Shown in pieces: positions 53,119 to 63,690 of a stretch of 64,000 nt of DNA. This DNA comes from Prorocentrum cordatum (lineage: Eukaryota; Sar; Dinophyceae; Prorocentrales; Prorocentraceae). The DNA is taken from the NCBI GenBank assembly GCA_963575745.1, contig CAUYUJ010015265.1:61001-125000 (forward strand), in the 5' to 3' direction. Position 1 is the first letter of the stretch; each line of letters opens with the position of its first letter. Position numbers and translations under genes: made by a program. The notes under the pieces were generated by a model. The model searched no databases. It saw nothing but the letters and a program-made list of their open reading frames with translations, and had not been told where the DNA came from.

Positions 53119-54092
53119 ATGACAAGTGCAAGCCGACTATCTCCTAGGGTACATCTGGCTCTACAATACCTTATCAGAAACTTCTGCCGCATCGAGTGCG
53201 TAGTTTCGGTTGGGTTAGCCAAGAGTATGCACGAGCTACCTCTGGTGGCGGTTTACGCTGACAGTTGCACACTGGTCCACTACGACAGCGATGTGAACTC
53301 AGGATTTCACTATTATGAAGTAGAAGGCACCGCTCTTAACACTCACGATATAACTGGATCAGCACATTCAAGAATCATCCAGTGCCTGAAGACCACCAAA
53401 CCTCAATCGGGCTTCGACCAGGATATGACAAAGTTTGAGGAATTGGCGGATATACCGACACAGGACGGAACCGCAAGAGAAGCCCCATAAGCCGAATCAC
53501 CACAGGAGGATGGACGGCTTCCCACGATATATGAGGAATCGAATGCTGACCTCGAGGCGCATATTATGGAAGTGTGGTATACAGAACTACACGATGACAT
53601 GGAACTACTGGGGGCCACTCCACTAGAGGACCCTTTCACAGTACCCACACAGGATTCCAGACAACAGTGTGCTGATCACTGTAGCTGAAGAACAGCGGGG
53701 ACACATGCCCAAGTGGGGGCACCCACTCTACTCCGACATCGAGGAGACGTACCATGTCCCACTGTGCTCCACGGTCGACTTGCAGTTACCGACTGGACTC
53801 AGACGAAAACGGTCAATATGTAGAACTCTGCTTTACGGCAGAAATGTCAAAGGTAGTCTTGTCCGAACAACAGTTCAGGATATTCGATGCCGACCGTGTT
53901 GCCACCATGCGAGTATATATTGCCGCCGCTGCAAAGCGAGCTGCGGTTGTCAAGGAAGAGGACCTCCTCGCGAAGGCTGACGTCCAGGCGGATCCCGAAA
54001 GAGTAACGAAAGCCCTATACACTGAAGTCAAGACATGGTTTGACGACAAGTTCTTCAGAATGCAAGATATACTAAAGCGTCAAACATCATGA
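53119..54092 (+). pseudogene. Copia linker region between integrase and RT
   Basis: The first frame (53119-53490) stops early at TAA, but continues in frame with EESNADLEAHIMEVWYTEL. A frame change near 53670 gives EEQRGHMPKWGHPLYSDIEE, and another near 53754 gives CFTAEMSKVVLSEQQFRIFD and KALYTEVKTWFDDKFFRMQD. This is the stretch before the RT fingers in dinoflagellate copia elements. Confidence 0.6.
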
Positions 54093-54101
54093 CTTCGATG
54101 T

Positions 54102-55508
54102 GTGTGCACATGGAAGTTTGTGAAGAACAAACAGGGCGAGATGGAACGTGCCATCAGATTTCGCCTGGTGCTTCAAGGCTTCATGGACCTTGAAGCCTTC
54201 GACGTGGAAACCTTCTCAGGTACAGCGCGGTGGTCAAGCCAGAGACCGCTCGCGAGCGCGACAGCGTGCAAGCCGCAAGGGGTCATTGCTTCCCTCGTCA
54301 TCAACATGGCCTTCCTGGAAGGGTTGACCTGCCAGGTAGTTGCTGAGGCAACTGGTGAGAAAGAACGTGTGGTGTGCTTAACTCTGCCGCCTGGATCGGC
54401 TACGGTGCTTCGAACTCTCCCAGGATTCGAGCGCTACGACGAGCCGAAGCACTGCTTGCAGTGCCTCGAGCCAGGTGCTGGCACCAAGGGCGCACCTCGA
54501 GCTTTCTCATTGAAGGCCAGAAGGACCACGCGAGGTTTCGGTTTCAGACCCACGTCTTACGACGAGGAGTTTGAGACGAGCAGCAACCTGCTCGCGGCCA
54601 AACATGTTGATGACATCAATATGGCCGGTACAGAGGACACCATTGACAAGTGCGTCAAATGCGTAGAAGACACTTTTGGTAAGTGTAAACTCAACAAGCA
54701 CACATGCGCCAATTGTGCTGTGAGATATACCGAGGATGAGGGCGGCAGTGTTACGTTGGACCAAGACGAATGCATCAAACAGCTCCGTCCTCTACAACAT
54801 CCTGAACTTTCGGGCGCCGGCGCTGACGCCCAAGCATCCAAGATGGTTGCAGACGCGTTCGTCAGCCTCAGAGGCGCAGTGGCGCATGCATTCATCACCC
54901 AGGTGTGGTTGATGGTATATGCTGTCTCTCTACAACGTGCCCAAGAACCGACCAACATACAAGTGCGACGACCGAACGCGACTACTAGGAAACTGCAGGC
55001 CTGCCCTAAGAAGATCGTCTACCGAGCGATGACTCCCACGGGCGAAGTTGACCTGCACAGCGGCTCAGGTTATCGACACCTGAGTGGAGATGCCGATGTC
55101 GAAGTCAAAGGCTATGGTATTCGCGGGGCAAGCCTGCTACGGCGCGGAAGCACACCATCCAGCAAACCTGTCGTTCACATGATCGATGCGTGCTGCAAGT
55201 CTCACCGCTTGCAGGTCCGCTCGAGCTAGTCAGCAGGGGCACTAGGAGCAGCCCACAACATGGAGGACTGCTATCCCACGATCGTGACTCTGCGCGAGCT
55301 CCACGCAGGGCCGTTAACTCCCACTCAGTTGAAAGACATACTTGAGTTGTGTGGCCTGAGCATCAAGGTCACTTTGACCATAGATGTTGAGTCTGTTTTG
55401 AAGTCCTTGTCAAGCAAAGACTTGAAACCGACTGAATGTACCATTTTAGGACACATCAGCTGGGTACGACAGATGATGGAGCGAGGAAGCGTGCACATTA
55501 TTCGATAG
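54102..55508 (+). pseudogene. Copia reverse transcriptase and RNase H
   Basis: WKFVKNKQGEMERAIRFRLV and LQGFMDLEAFDVETFSGTAR are hallmark copia RT sequence. AKHVDDINMAG (Asp codons 54609 and 54612) is the catalytic box, with His in place of the usual Tyr. LRGAVAHAFITQVWLMVYAV follows. The RNase H part has DLHSGSGYRHLSGD, where I expect Asp rather than Gly. The frame is interrupted by TAG at 55227 (after RLQVRSS) and at 55506 (before CDTRDMTADGHTKGSIDREM), both in the same frame, so these are point nonsense changes. The coding trace ends near 55665. Confidence 0.8.
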
Positions 55509-55665
55509 TGTGACACCCGCGATATGACAGCGGACGGTCACACCAAGGGGAGCATCGACAGAGAAATGCTCCTACAGGTCATGAGAGGTACGCAATCCTT
55601 CAAACATGATTTAAAGCTTCACGCTCTTCATCGGGCTGGCCAGACATCACGGTCTGCAGCCGCCT

Positions 55666-56079
55666 GAGGAGTACTCGTATGCACAGTAAGGTGCAGGCGA
55701 GGCAACTTGCGCGCGGGTCCGCCTTCCTTATGGCCCCGCCCTTTTGCTGCCCCTTTTGTACATAGTCGTTGCTGTACCTGCTGTATAGAAGCGGCGGGCT
55801 CACGCTTCGCCACCCTCCCACCCCGACTCTAAAGTGAGGTGGGATACAGGCGCGAGGTAACGAGCGTGTGTCCGCGGCCGTTTGGGCTCAAGCGGCCGGC
55901 CGCCCAGATCTGACTACACCTCAGTGCGAGGTGTACTATCTGCCATCGGAACCAACACTGCTTGAGATGGCTCGCTTCCTGCTACTAGGACTATCGTTAC
56001 TACGGTACAACAAAGCTGGAGCTTGGCTTCGCCTAGGGCGAAGCTGCTGGTTGGGCCTCCCAAGCCCTTTCAAACTGAG
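55666..56079. other. Copia 3' flank, no recognised gene
   Basis: It holds GTGCAGGCGAGGCAACTTGC, a short palindrome GCTTCGCCTAGGGCGAAGC (56026-56044) and a 91-codon frame (55868) that runs into the GGA tract. The start of that frame (CEVYYLPSEPTLLEMARFLL) reads like protein, but I cannot name it. Confidence 0.4.
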
Positions 56080-56715
56080 GAGGAGGAGGAGGAGGTGGCG
56101 GCGGCGGTGGAGAAGGAGGAGGAGGAGGAATACTGACGAGTGAGGAGTGAGGAATGAGGAGTGAGGAGTGCGGAGTGAGGAGTGAGGAGTGAGGAAGGAG
56201 TGGGGAGTGAGAAGTGGGGGGTGAGGGGTGAGGGGTGAGGGGTGAGGTGTGAGGAGTGCGTAGGTGCGGAGTGAGGACTGAGGAGTGAGGGTGCGGAGTG
56301 CGGAGGAGGAGGAGGAGGAGGAAGAGGAGGAGGAGGAGGAGGAGGAGGAAGAGAAAGAGGAGGGCGGAGGAGGAGGCGGAGGAGGAGGGCGGAGGGCGGA
56401 GGGCGGAGGAGGAGGGAGGATGGAGGGGGAGGGGAGGAGGGAGGCGGAGGGAGGAGGGAGGAGGGAGGAGGGAGGGGGGAGGGAGGGAGGGAGGGAGGCA
56501 CGGAGGGAGGGGAGGATGGATGGATGGATGGAGGAGGAGGAGGAGGAGGAGGAGGAGGAGGAGGAGGAGAGGAGGAGGAGGAGGAGGAGGAGGAGGAGGA
56601 GGAGGAGGAGGAGGAGGAGGAGGAGGAGGAGGAGGAGGAGGAGGAGGAGGAGGGGGAGAGGAGGAGGAGGAGGAGGAGGAGGAGGAGGAGGAAGAGGAGG
56701 ACGAAGAAGAGGATG
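56080..56715. repeat. GGA/GAG repeat tract with a GAGGAGTGA section
   Basis: GAG runs flank a degenerate section (about 56135-56300) of GAGGAGTGAGGAGTG and GGTGAGGGGTGAG repeats, then GGCGGAGGGC and GGAGGGAG sections, then about 190 bases of nearly pure GAG. The top strand is almost entirely purine. Confidence 0.95.
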
Positions 56716-57872
56716 AATAAGAAGAAAAACAAGACGAATGATAATAATAAACATACGCATACTAAGCATAATACCAGCAATAAGAATCATAAGAAGAAAC
56801 AACATCATAATAACATTACTGTTCAGAAGAATAGGCATATAATATTGATAAGACGAAGGCGACGACGGCGAATAATAAGACGACTAAGAATAATAGTAAG
56901 ACGAATACGAAGCATATTTATAATAATCATAATAATAGTATTAATATTAACAAAAGTAATGCTCATTACCATGGTAATAAGAATAATAAGGATAGCACTA
57001 ATGATAATAAGAAGAAGACTACGCATAATGCTGATATGCATTAGAAGATTAATGCGAATAATACGAGTAATGAGAAGAATACAAAGACGAATAATCATAC
57101 TAATAAGAAGAATAAAGTATTACAACTAATCGTACTACTAAGAATAGTGATGAGAGTGCTCATAATACTACGAATAAGGCGAAGAAGAAGACGCAGCAAA
57201 CGAAGAACACTAAGAATACTATTACGACGAATAATGATAGTGATAAGGCGAATACTAAGAATACTCATAATACTAGTAGGAAGAATACCAATAATAGTAC
57301 GAAGAAGAATACGAATAAACATATTATGACGAATATGAAGAATAATACGTATAATACTAATTATAAGAATAATAAGAAGACGAATAATATCCATGGGAAT
57401 AAGAATAGTAAAAAATAAAGACGAATAATAGTACGAATAAGGAATAACAATACTAATAATAATAAATCGAGTAATACTACGAATAATAAAACTAATACTA
57501 AAAATACTTGTACTATTACTTATACTAATAGTTAAGTAATTATTAATACTTATAGTACTATTAAGACGAATACAACGAATAAAACGAAAACTAATAATAA
57601 GAAGACGACTCGTAGTAATCATAATAATAGTAATAATAATAACAATAGTATTACTACTAACAGTAATAATAAGAAGAAGAAATCTAAGAAGAATACACAT
57701 AATAATGATAAGACTAAGAAGAATAAGAAGAATAATAATAAGAAGAAGGATACTAACACGAATCATAATACTAATAATAATAGTACTACTAATAGTAATA
57801 GTAATACTAATAGTAATAATAATACTGATACTAATAATACTAATACTAATAATACTACTAATACTAATACTA

Positions 57873-57905
<33 letters not shown>

Positions 57906-57945
57906 ATCATAATAATAATAATAATCATAATAATAAGAAGAATAA
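56716..57945. repeat. Degenerate AT-rich trinucleotide tract (AAT/AAG/ACT/ACG type)
   Basis: About 1.2 kb in which nearly every triplet fits A-N-N with second base A, C or G and third base T or G, such as AAT, AAG, ACT, ACG, AGT. The triplet phase drifts only at a few points. The transition from the preceding GAG tract is gradual (GAA, GAC, GAT, then AAT). On the minus strand it reads as an Ile/Ser-rich 322-codon frame (58063-57095) that I regard as a by-product. Confidence 0.9.
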
Positions 57946-58056
57946 TACGAGGAGGAGGAGTAGGAGGAGGAGGAGGAGGAGGAGGAGGAAGAGGAGCAGG
58001 AGGAGCAGGAGGAGGAGGAGGAGGAGGAGGAGGAGGCGGAGGAGGAGGAGGAGGAC
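57946..58056. repeat. GGA/GAG repeat tract
   Basis: GAGGAGGAG runs with AGC and GCG variants. It directly follows the AT-rich triplet tract. Confidence 0.9.
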
Positions 58057-58375
58057 GATGCAAGGGTCAGGGAGACGTTCTTTTTAAGGGGAGGAATCGC
58101 AAGTTTGAATCATCACAGGCCGAGTTCCAAAAACCCAGGTCCAGCAAAACTAACCATTATAGCGCGCAGCAGTCCACGAGCGAGGGAGAGGCCGAGGAGT
58201 GCCGAAGGAGCGGCCGCACCTGCAAGGCGCGAAGGGCTCGAGGGCCCGGGCGAGGGGCCCTTCGAGAACGGCTACCGAGAGAGCCCAAAACGAGGGCCGC
58301 CAGTTCAGTGTGCCATGCCATGTCCGTGGCCTTCGTCGTGCCGCTCCCTGGGGGAAGGCGACGCTCGGCAGTGTG
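58057..58375. other. Short GC-rich unique segment
   Basis: About 320 bases of non-repetitive sequence between two triplet tracts. Open on several frames, no motif recognised. Confidence 0.5.
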
Positions 58376-58439
58376 AAGAGGCTGCTGCTGCTGCTGATGA
58401 TGATGATGCTGATGATGATGCTGATGCTGATGCTGATGC

Positions 58440-58478
<39 letters not shown>

Positions 58479-58710
58479 CGATGATGATGATGATGATGAT
58501 GACGATGATGATGGCGATGGCGATGGCGATGACGATGACGATGCTGCTGCTGCTGATTAAGATGATCATGATAATGCTGATGCTGTTGTTGCTGCTGCTG
58601 ATGATGATGCTGATGATGATGATGGTGATGTTGATGTTGATGACGGTGACGATGACGATGATAATGATGCTGATTTTTATGACGAGGCGGATGATGACGA
58701 TGACGGTGAC

Positions 58711-58765
<55 letters not shown>

Positions 58766-59236
58766 CTGATGGCGACGATGCTGATGCTTTTATGATGAAC
58801 GTGTTGATGATGCTGTTGATGATGATGACGACGAATCTGATAAGGCTGATGATGCTGCTGTTGATGATGATGCTGCTGTTGATGATGATGATGATGCTGA
58901 TGATGATGCTGATGATGATGCTGATGGCGACGATGCTGATGCTTCTGATGATGATGCTGACGACGACGATGCTGCTTGTGATGATGATGATGATGCTGAT
59001 GATGATGCAGATGCTGCTGCTGATGATGCTGCTGATGCTGATGATGCTGATGATGGTGGTGGTGATTATGATGAACATGTTGATGATGCTGTTGATGATG
59101 ATGACGATGACGATGACGATGATAATGATGATTTTTATGACGAGGCGGATGATGACGATGACGGTGACGATGATGATGCTGCTGATGCTGATGGCGACGA
59201 TGCTGATGCTTCTGACGATGATGCCGACGACGACGA

Positions 59237-59271
<35 letters not shown>

Positions 59272-59445
59272 ATGGTGGTGATTATGATGAACATGTTGAT
59301 GATGCTGTTGATGATGATGACGACGAATCCGATAAGGCTGATGATGCTGCTGTTGTTGATGATGATGATGATGCTGCTGATAATGATGATGATGGCTGCT
59401 GCTGCTGCTGCTGTTGATGATGATGATGCTGATGCTGATGCTGAT

Positions 59446-59476
<31 letters not shown>

Positions 59477-59492
59477 ATGATGATGCTGCTGC

Positions 59493-59529
<37 letters not shown>

Positions 59530-59545
59530 ACTGAAGATGTTGATG
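58376..59545. repeat. GAT/GCT/GAC trinucleotide tract
   Basis: About 1.17 kb built from GAT with interspersed GCT, GTT, GAC and GGC triplets. A larger block is duplicated: TATGACGAGGCGGATGATGA occurs near 58678 and 59137, and GATGAACATGTTGATGATGC near 59067 and 59287, with GATGAACGTGTTGATGATGC near 58793. The frames read poly-Asp/Ala, poly-Met/Leu, or Ile/Ser on the other strand. Confidence 0.95.
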
Positions 59546-60674
59546 ATGCTGATTCTGATGTTATGTGGACGTGCCCGTTGCAGCGCGTCCGCGGCTGTGT
59601 GTCGTTTGTGTTGAGCACGTCTGCCCTTGGGCTTTCGCGCAGACGGCGCTGGTTATGCCGTTTTTTCCCGCGGGTCTCTCCGTTGGGCCACTCGTAGGAC
59701 CGATGATGCAGTTGAGGTATGCCTTCCTGTCGTGCGGGCCTTCATGTCTCTCCTCGCTGCGGCCTTTGTGTTTAACGCGCCGTCCCCCTCCCCTTCGCCC
59801 CTACCGCTCCAGGCAATTGCGGGCAGTGGGGGGCAGCCTTTCTTTCATGCACAATGCAACTCGGGGCATACCGGATTTGGCTTCGGACAGAGCATGCAAC
59901 AGGAAAAGAGCGATCCGCCTCAGAGGCGTGCCCACTTTGGCGGACACCCACGGCGAAGCCGGAGGGTCGGCACTCGGGTCTGGAGCGCAGATGCTGTGTC
60001 TGCCGCGTCCAGCTCCCTTCTTCTCTGCCGCGGCAAGGCTAGGGCAGGGCGGCGCTCTGGGGGCCTATTTGGGGAGGGACCGCGAGCGCGGCGCGAGGTT
60101 GCCTTGGCCTCGCGCCCCCGTCTCCGCGAGGCAGGGCCCGCGCTGGCGGCGCTGGGCCAGCGCTGCCGGAACCGCTGTCCACAGTGTCTTCCTCGCTCTG
60201 GCCTCTGCTGCTGCTCCCTCCCGCCTCGTCGCTGCCGCTGCTCGGGTTCCCTCTTCACCTCCTCCGCCGCCTCCTCTGCCTTCTCTGGCGCCTCTTTCCC
60301 AGGTGTATCCTCTGGCGCCCGTTCGTCCTCGGCCTACTCGGGCGCTCCTCCCCCTCCCTCCCTCCCTGGGCACCTTCCCCGTCAGCGCCGTCGCACATCT
60401 CTGGCCCCTGGGGCTCAGCGGCGCGGGGAGTGGCGGAGGCGGCGACGGGACTGCCGCTGTTCACGCTGCAGGGCTGCGCAGTAGGTCCGCGGGCGCGTCC
60501 ACGGCCCGCGAAAAAACGAGGCCGCCAAACAATTGCAGCAGCAGGTCCTGCATCCTTGGCTGGATGCAGCCCTTGGCGGCAGCGACGGCGCTGGCCAGGG
60601 CGGCCGCCGCCCCCTGCGTCTATCACGGCCTTCACCTCGGAGGGACGGGCACCAATGAATTTGAGGCCTTGCGC
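59546..60674. other. GC-rich region with a 404-codon frame (doubtful)
   Basis: A plus frame from 59565 to 60779 is open but Pro/Ala/Arg-rich without a recognisable domain, and its last codons lie inside the retroposed fragment at 60.7 kb. Antisense frames also stay open. I do not call a gene. Confidence 0.4.
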
Positions 60675-60806
60675 GAACTCCTCGGTGGAGACCGCGGCCC
60701 CGCGCGCGCCGGGGAATTTAGTCGCGGCCGCAGCCCGACCGTGACCGCCCGCCGTCGGCGCTTTCGCCTGCGGCTGTAAAAAAAAAAAGAACTCCTCGGT
60801 GGAGAC
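60675..60806 (+). mobile_element. Short retroposed fragment with A11 tail and 18-bp target duplication
   Basis: GAACTCCTCGGTGGAGAC at 60675-60692 is repeated perfectly at 60789-60806. Between them are 96 bases of GC-rich sequence ending in eleven A residues (60778-60788). This is the standard mark of L1-like target-primed insertion of a short 5'-truncated RNA copy. The inserted sequence itself is not recognised. Confidence 0.85.
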
Positions 60807-61098
60807 TTCTTCTGCAGGTTCGAGCGCCGCCGCCGTCGGTCCGCACCATGCTCGCGTCAGCGGGCGCGTACCCCATTTTGTGCCTACCCGGCCAGGTCTA
60901 GAAGGCCAGCCGCCTGCAAGCAGCAGCGGTAGTTAGAAAGCCGACTTATTAAGTAGGCGACTGGATTGGCCGTGCCAGCGGTGGCCACCCTGATTTTTTT
61001 GGTTGTCCCCTCTTGCCTCCCCCCCTCGCCTCCCCCCGACCGAGTGCCTGTGGAGGTCTTTGCGCTTGCCCCCACGCTCGCTCGCGTGCCGCGGGCCG
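60807..61098. other. No recognised gene
   Basis: Mixed composition. It includes a CCCCTCGCCTCCCCCC patch and no coding signal. Confidence 0.5.
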
Positions 61099-61563
61099 CA
61101 GAGGGGAGGAGGAGGAGGAAGAGGAGGAGGAGGAGGAAGAGGAGGAGGAGAGGAGGATGAGGAGGAGCAGGAGGAGGAGGAGGAGGAGGAGGAGGAGGAG
61201 GAGGAGAGGAGGAGGGAGGAGGAGGAGGAGGAGGAGGAGGAGGAGGAGGAGGAGGAGGAGAGGAGGAGGGAGGAGGAGGAGGAGGAGGAGGAGGAGGAGG
61301 AGGAGGAGGAGGGAGGAGGAGGAGGAGGAGGAGGAGGAGGAGGAGGAGGAGGAGGAGGAGAGGAGGGGGAGAGGAGGAGGAGGAGGGAGGAGGGGCGGAG
61401 GGAGGAGGAGGGGGAAGGGGAGGAGGAGGAGGAGGAGGAGGGCGGAGGAGGAGGGAGGAGGAGGAGGAGGAGGAGGAGGAGGAGGAGGAGGAGGAGGATG
61501 AGAAGGAGGAGGAGGAGGAGGAGGAGGAGGAGGAGGAGGAGGAGGAGGAGGAGGAGGAGGAGG
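61099..61563. repeat. GGA/GAG trinucleotide tract
   Basis: Nearly pure GAG over about 460 bases, with GGGAGGAGG and GGAGGGGCGG interruptions near 61385-61420. The top strand is purine-rich. Confidence 0.95.
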
Positions 61564-61699
61564 CCAGGGGAGCAGCAGACTCCGCGCCGCTCAGCTGCCG
61601 CCCTCGGCCCGCTCGGCCGCGCCGCCCGCGACGGGCCGCACTGGGCGGGAAGCGAGGCCCTCCGCCGCCAGACCAGGCCTGGCGCCGGGGAGAGGCCTC

Positions 61700-62152
61700 A
61701 GGTAGGTGTCGGACGTCCGGTCCTCGGCCTTCCTCTCGGCCTCCCTGGCCCCGCTCGTCTGGACGCTGGGGAGAAGCATCAGAGGGGTGTCGGACCGCAG
61801 CTCCACGAGCTCCCCCTCGACGGCCTTCAGGGCCTCCTCCCCCGGGACGCCGGGAAGAGGCTCCAGGGGAATGTCGGACGTCCATTCCTTGGTCCGCGCT
61901 TCGACAGCCTGCCCTGCCTCCACCGGGGCGCCGGGGAGAGTTCAGGAAGATGTCGAACGCCCGGTCCACGGACTTCAGCTTGGTCGTTCAAAGCCTCCTG
62001 CATGTGGGCGCCGGGGAGATGCCCAGGTAAATGTCAGGCGCCCCGTCCACGGGCCTCGTCTTGACGGCCTTCAGGGCCTCCTCCGCCAGAACGCTGGGGG
62101 AGTCTTCGAGGAGATGTCGGACGCCCAGTTCGTGGGGATTGCGCCTGCGTGA
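61700..62152. repeat. Minisatellite of about 82 bp, six units
   Basis: The landmark GTGTCGG or ATGTCGG (or close) starts at 61706, 61787, 61871, 61950, 62031 and 62114 (spacings 81, 84, 79, 81, 83). Units also share CGCCGGGGAGAGG and GGCCTTCAGGGCCTCCTCC. On the minus strand one frame reads LPGVPGEEALKAVEGELVEL and related repeats of about 27 residues, broken by frame changes. The minus strand is thus the better candidate if this was ever coding. Confidence 0.8.
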
Positions 62153-63425
62153 TCTCAGCGAGACTGCCTCTGCTGGCTCTGGGCCGCCGACGCTTCGGCC
62201 GCTCTGGTGAGGTGGCTGTGGCAGGGTGTCAGCCGTGCTGGCCCGCGGGGCAGCAGGTGTGGTAGCCCGCCCCAGCCTGCCTTCTTCGCCTGCGCCTTTG
62301 CCGGCTCTACTGTTGCCCAGGGCGTTTTTGGGCACCAGCTTCGGACCCCACGTCTCGCTGGATGGCCTCCGAGCCCGCTGCCGCAGCATGCCCGACTCGC
62401 CCGCGCCCGCGCCACTCCCGGCACTGCCGCCACTGACGTTCGCCTTCTGCTTCGGAGCCCCTGTCTGATAGGATAGTGGCAGTGCGCGCTGGCGCGCTGC
62501 CACAGCGTGCTCTTCACGCCTGCGCCGATCCTGGCACTGCTCCGGAGGACGTTCGTCTCCAACTTTGGATAAGATCATGTCAGTACGCGCTGCCACAGCG
62601 CGCCCTCCTTGCAGGCGCCGGTCCCGGCACTGCAGCTGAGGTTCAAGGTGCGCGTGGCGGCGACGCCTCGGGCGACCCCCGCGCCGATCCCCCGAGGCCC
62701 CTGACCCCAGCACGAGACGTCCCTGCCCTACACGCCCTCCTGTTCTCCAGGGGCCTCAGGCAGTGTGTGGCAGCCGCCACCGTTGGTGCACGCCGCCCTT
62801 CTTGAGGGGCCTCCCACAGCGCGTCTCGGGTGCTTGGGCCGCGCAGGCTGGGCGGCGTTGCCTACAAGGAGTTCGGGCCCTGGCTTGCCTTCCTCGCCGG
62901 CGGACCCAGTAGTACGGCCGAGGACTGTTGGCGCCAGCTTCGGACCGCGCGTCCCGCAGGGAAGCGCCTGAGCGCGCCGCCACCGCGTTCCCTGCGCCGA
63001 TTCCCCGATGCCCTCCAGAAAAAGCCAGAGACATCGCCCTGTGACGAGGGAAGGAGGGGGGGAGCAGACAGGGAGCAAAAGGGGAAGGAGGAGAAGCAGC
63101 AGCAAAAGCAGCGCGAGCGGGCAGGCAGCCGGCAACTGGCCCGCCTGCGCCCCAGGTTGCGCGGGGCGCACGCCCCGGCCCAGCCTGACAGCGCCTGGGC
63201 CGCCGCCCTGGCGATGCCTTCCGCCATGGCGCCCATGAGCTCCGCGAGCGCGGCGTCGCCCAGGCGGGCCACGGCGGCCGCGACGCCGCTGGCGAGCTTG
63301 ACGCCTGCTGGGGCTCCCAGCAGGCGCGCGGTGGCCTCCTGGCTGCGGGGCGGTCCAAGCCCGCCGGGGCCAGCACCATGGCCTCCTGGTGCCAGCGCGG
63401 GTGGCCGGCCTCCGGTACGATCGCG
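62153..63425. other. GC-rich region with irregular repeats
   Basis: A partial repeat around CGCTGCCACAGCG (about 62377, 62495, 62588) is followed by CCTGCGCC and GGCACTGC. CCAGCTTCGGACC occurs near 62337 and 62935. Otherwise overlapping Ala/Pro/Arg-rich frames occur on both strands. No gene recognised. Confidence 0.5.
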
Positions 63426-63426
63426 C

Positions 63427-63690
63427 TCCTCGACCTCGGCCGGGCCTGGCCCAGGAGGGAGTGGTGCAGGCGCCAACTGCGCCGCCCCCGCCGGCAGCTA
63501 CACCGCCGGCCGCCCCGCGGCCGCCTCGTCGACTTCCGGGCCTGGCCCGGGAGGGAGGGCGCTCACCTCAACCGGGCGCGGGGCCGCGGGAGGCGGGCGT
63601 GGAGCTGCCCCAGCCGCCTCCGCGGCCGTCGCGACCTCCACCGGGCCAGGCCCAGGAGGGAGGGCGCCCGCCTTCACCGGCACCGCCACT
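63427..63690. repeat. Minisatellite of about 100 bp, three units
   Basis: Units start GACCTCGGCCGGGCCTGGCC (63432), GACTTCCGGGCCTGGCCCGG (63531) and GACCTCCACCGGGCCAGGCC (63634), each continuing AGGAGGGAG or GGGAGGGAG. The later part of the unit is Gly/Ala/Pro-codon rich on either strand. Confidence 0.75.

Larger units (their letters stand above)
53119..55665 (+). mobile_element. Ty1/copia retrotransposon, decayed pol
   Basis: An internal part of a copia-type element: the integrase-RT linker, reverse transcriptase and RNase H. Parts of gag, protease and integrase are not recognised to the left. No long terminal repeats could be paired by eye. GTACATAGTCGTTGCTGTAC and a purine/pyrimidine-rich stretch follow the coding end. 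Several frameshifts and stops make it inactive. Confidence 0.75.

Noticed and set aside
55936-56838. Leu/Pro/Ser-rich minus-strand frames of 236-300 codons
   Set aside because: They come from the CTC/CCT complement of the GAG tract.
57095-58063. 322-codon minus-strand Ile/Ser-rich frame that could look like a membrane protein
   Set aside because: It is the complement of the degenerate A-first triplet tract, where ATT, AGT and ATA codons arise automatically.
58105-58560. Asp/Ala-rich frames over the GAT/GCT tract and overlapping Met/Leu and Ile/Ser frames of up to 313 codons
   Set aside because: All frames of a triplet repeat stay open; no non-repetitive domain is attached.
60884-62064. Long frames of 353-361 codons on both strands
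   Set aside because: Their middle is the GAG tract at 61.1-61.6 kb and their ends fall in the 82-bp minisatellite; neither strand has a recognisable domain across the join.
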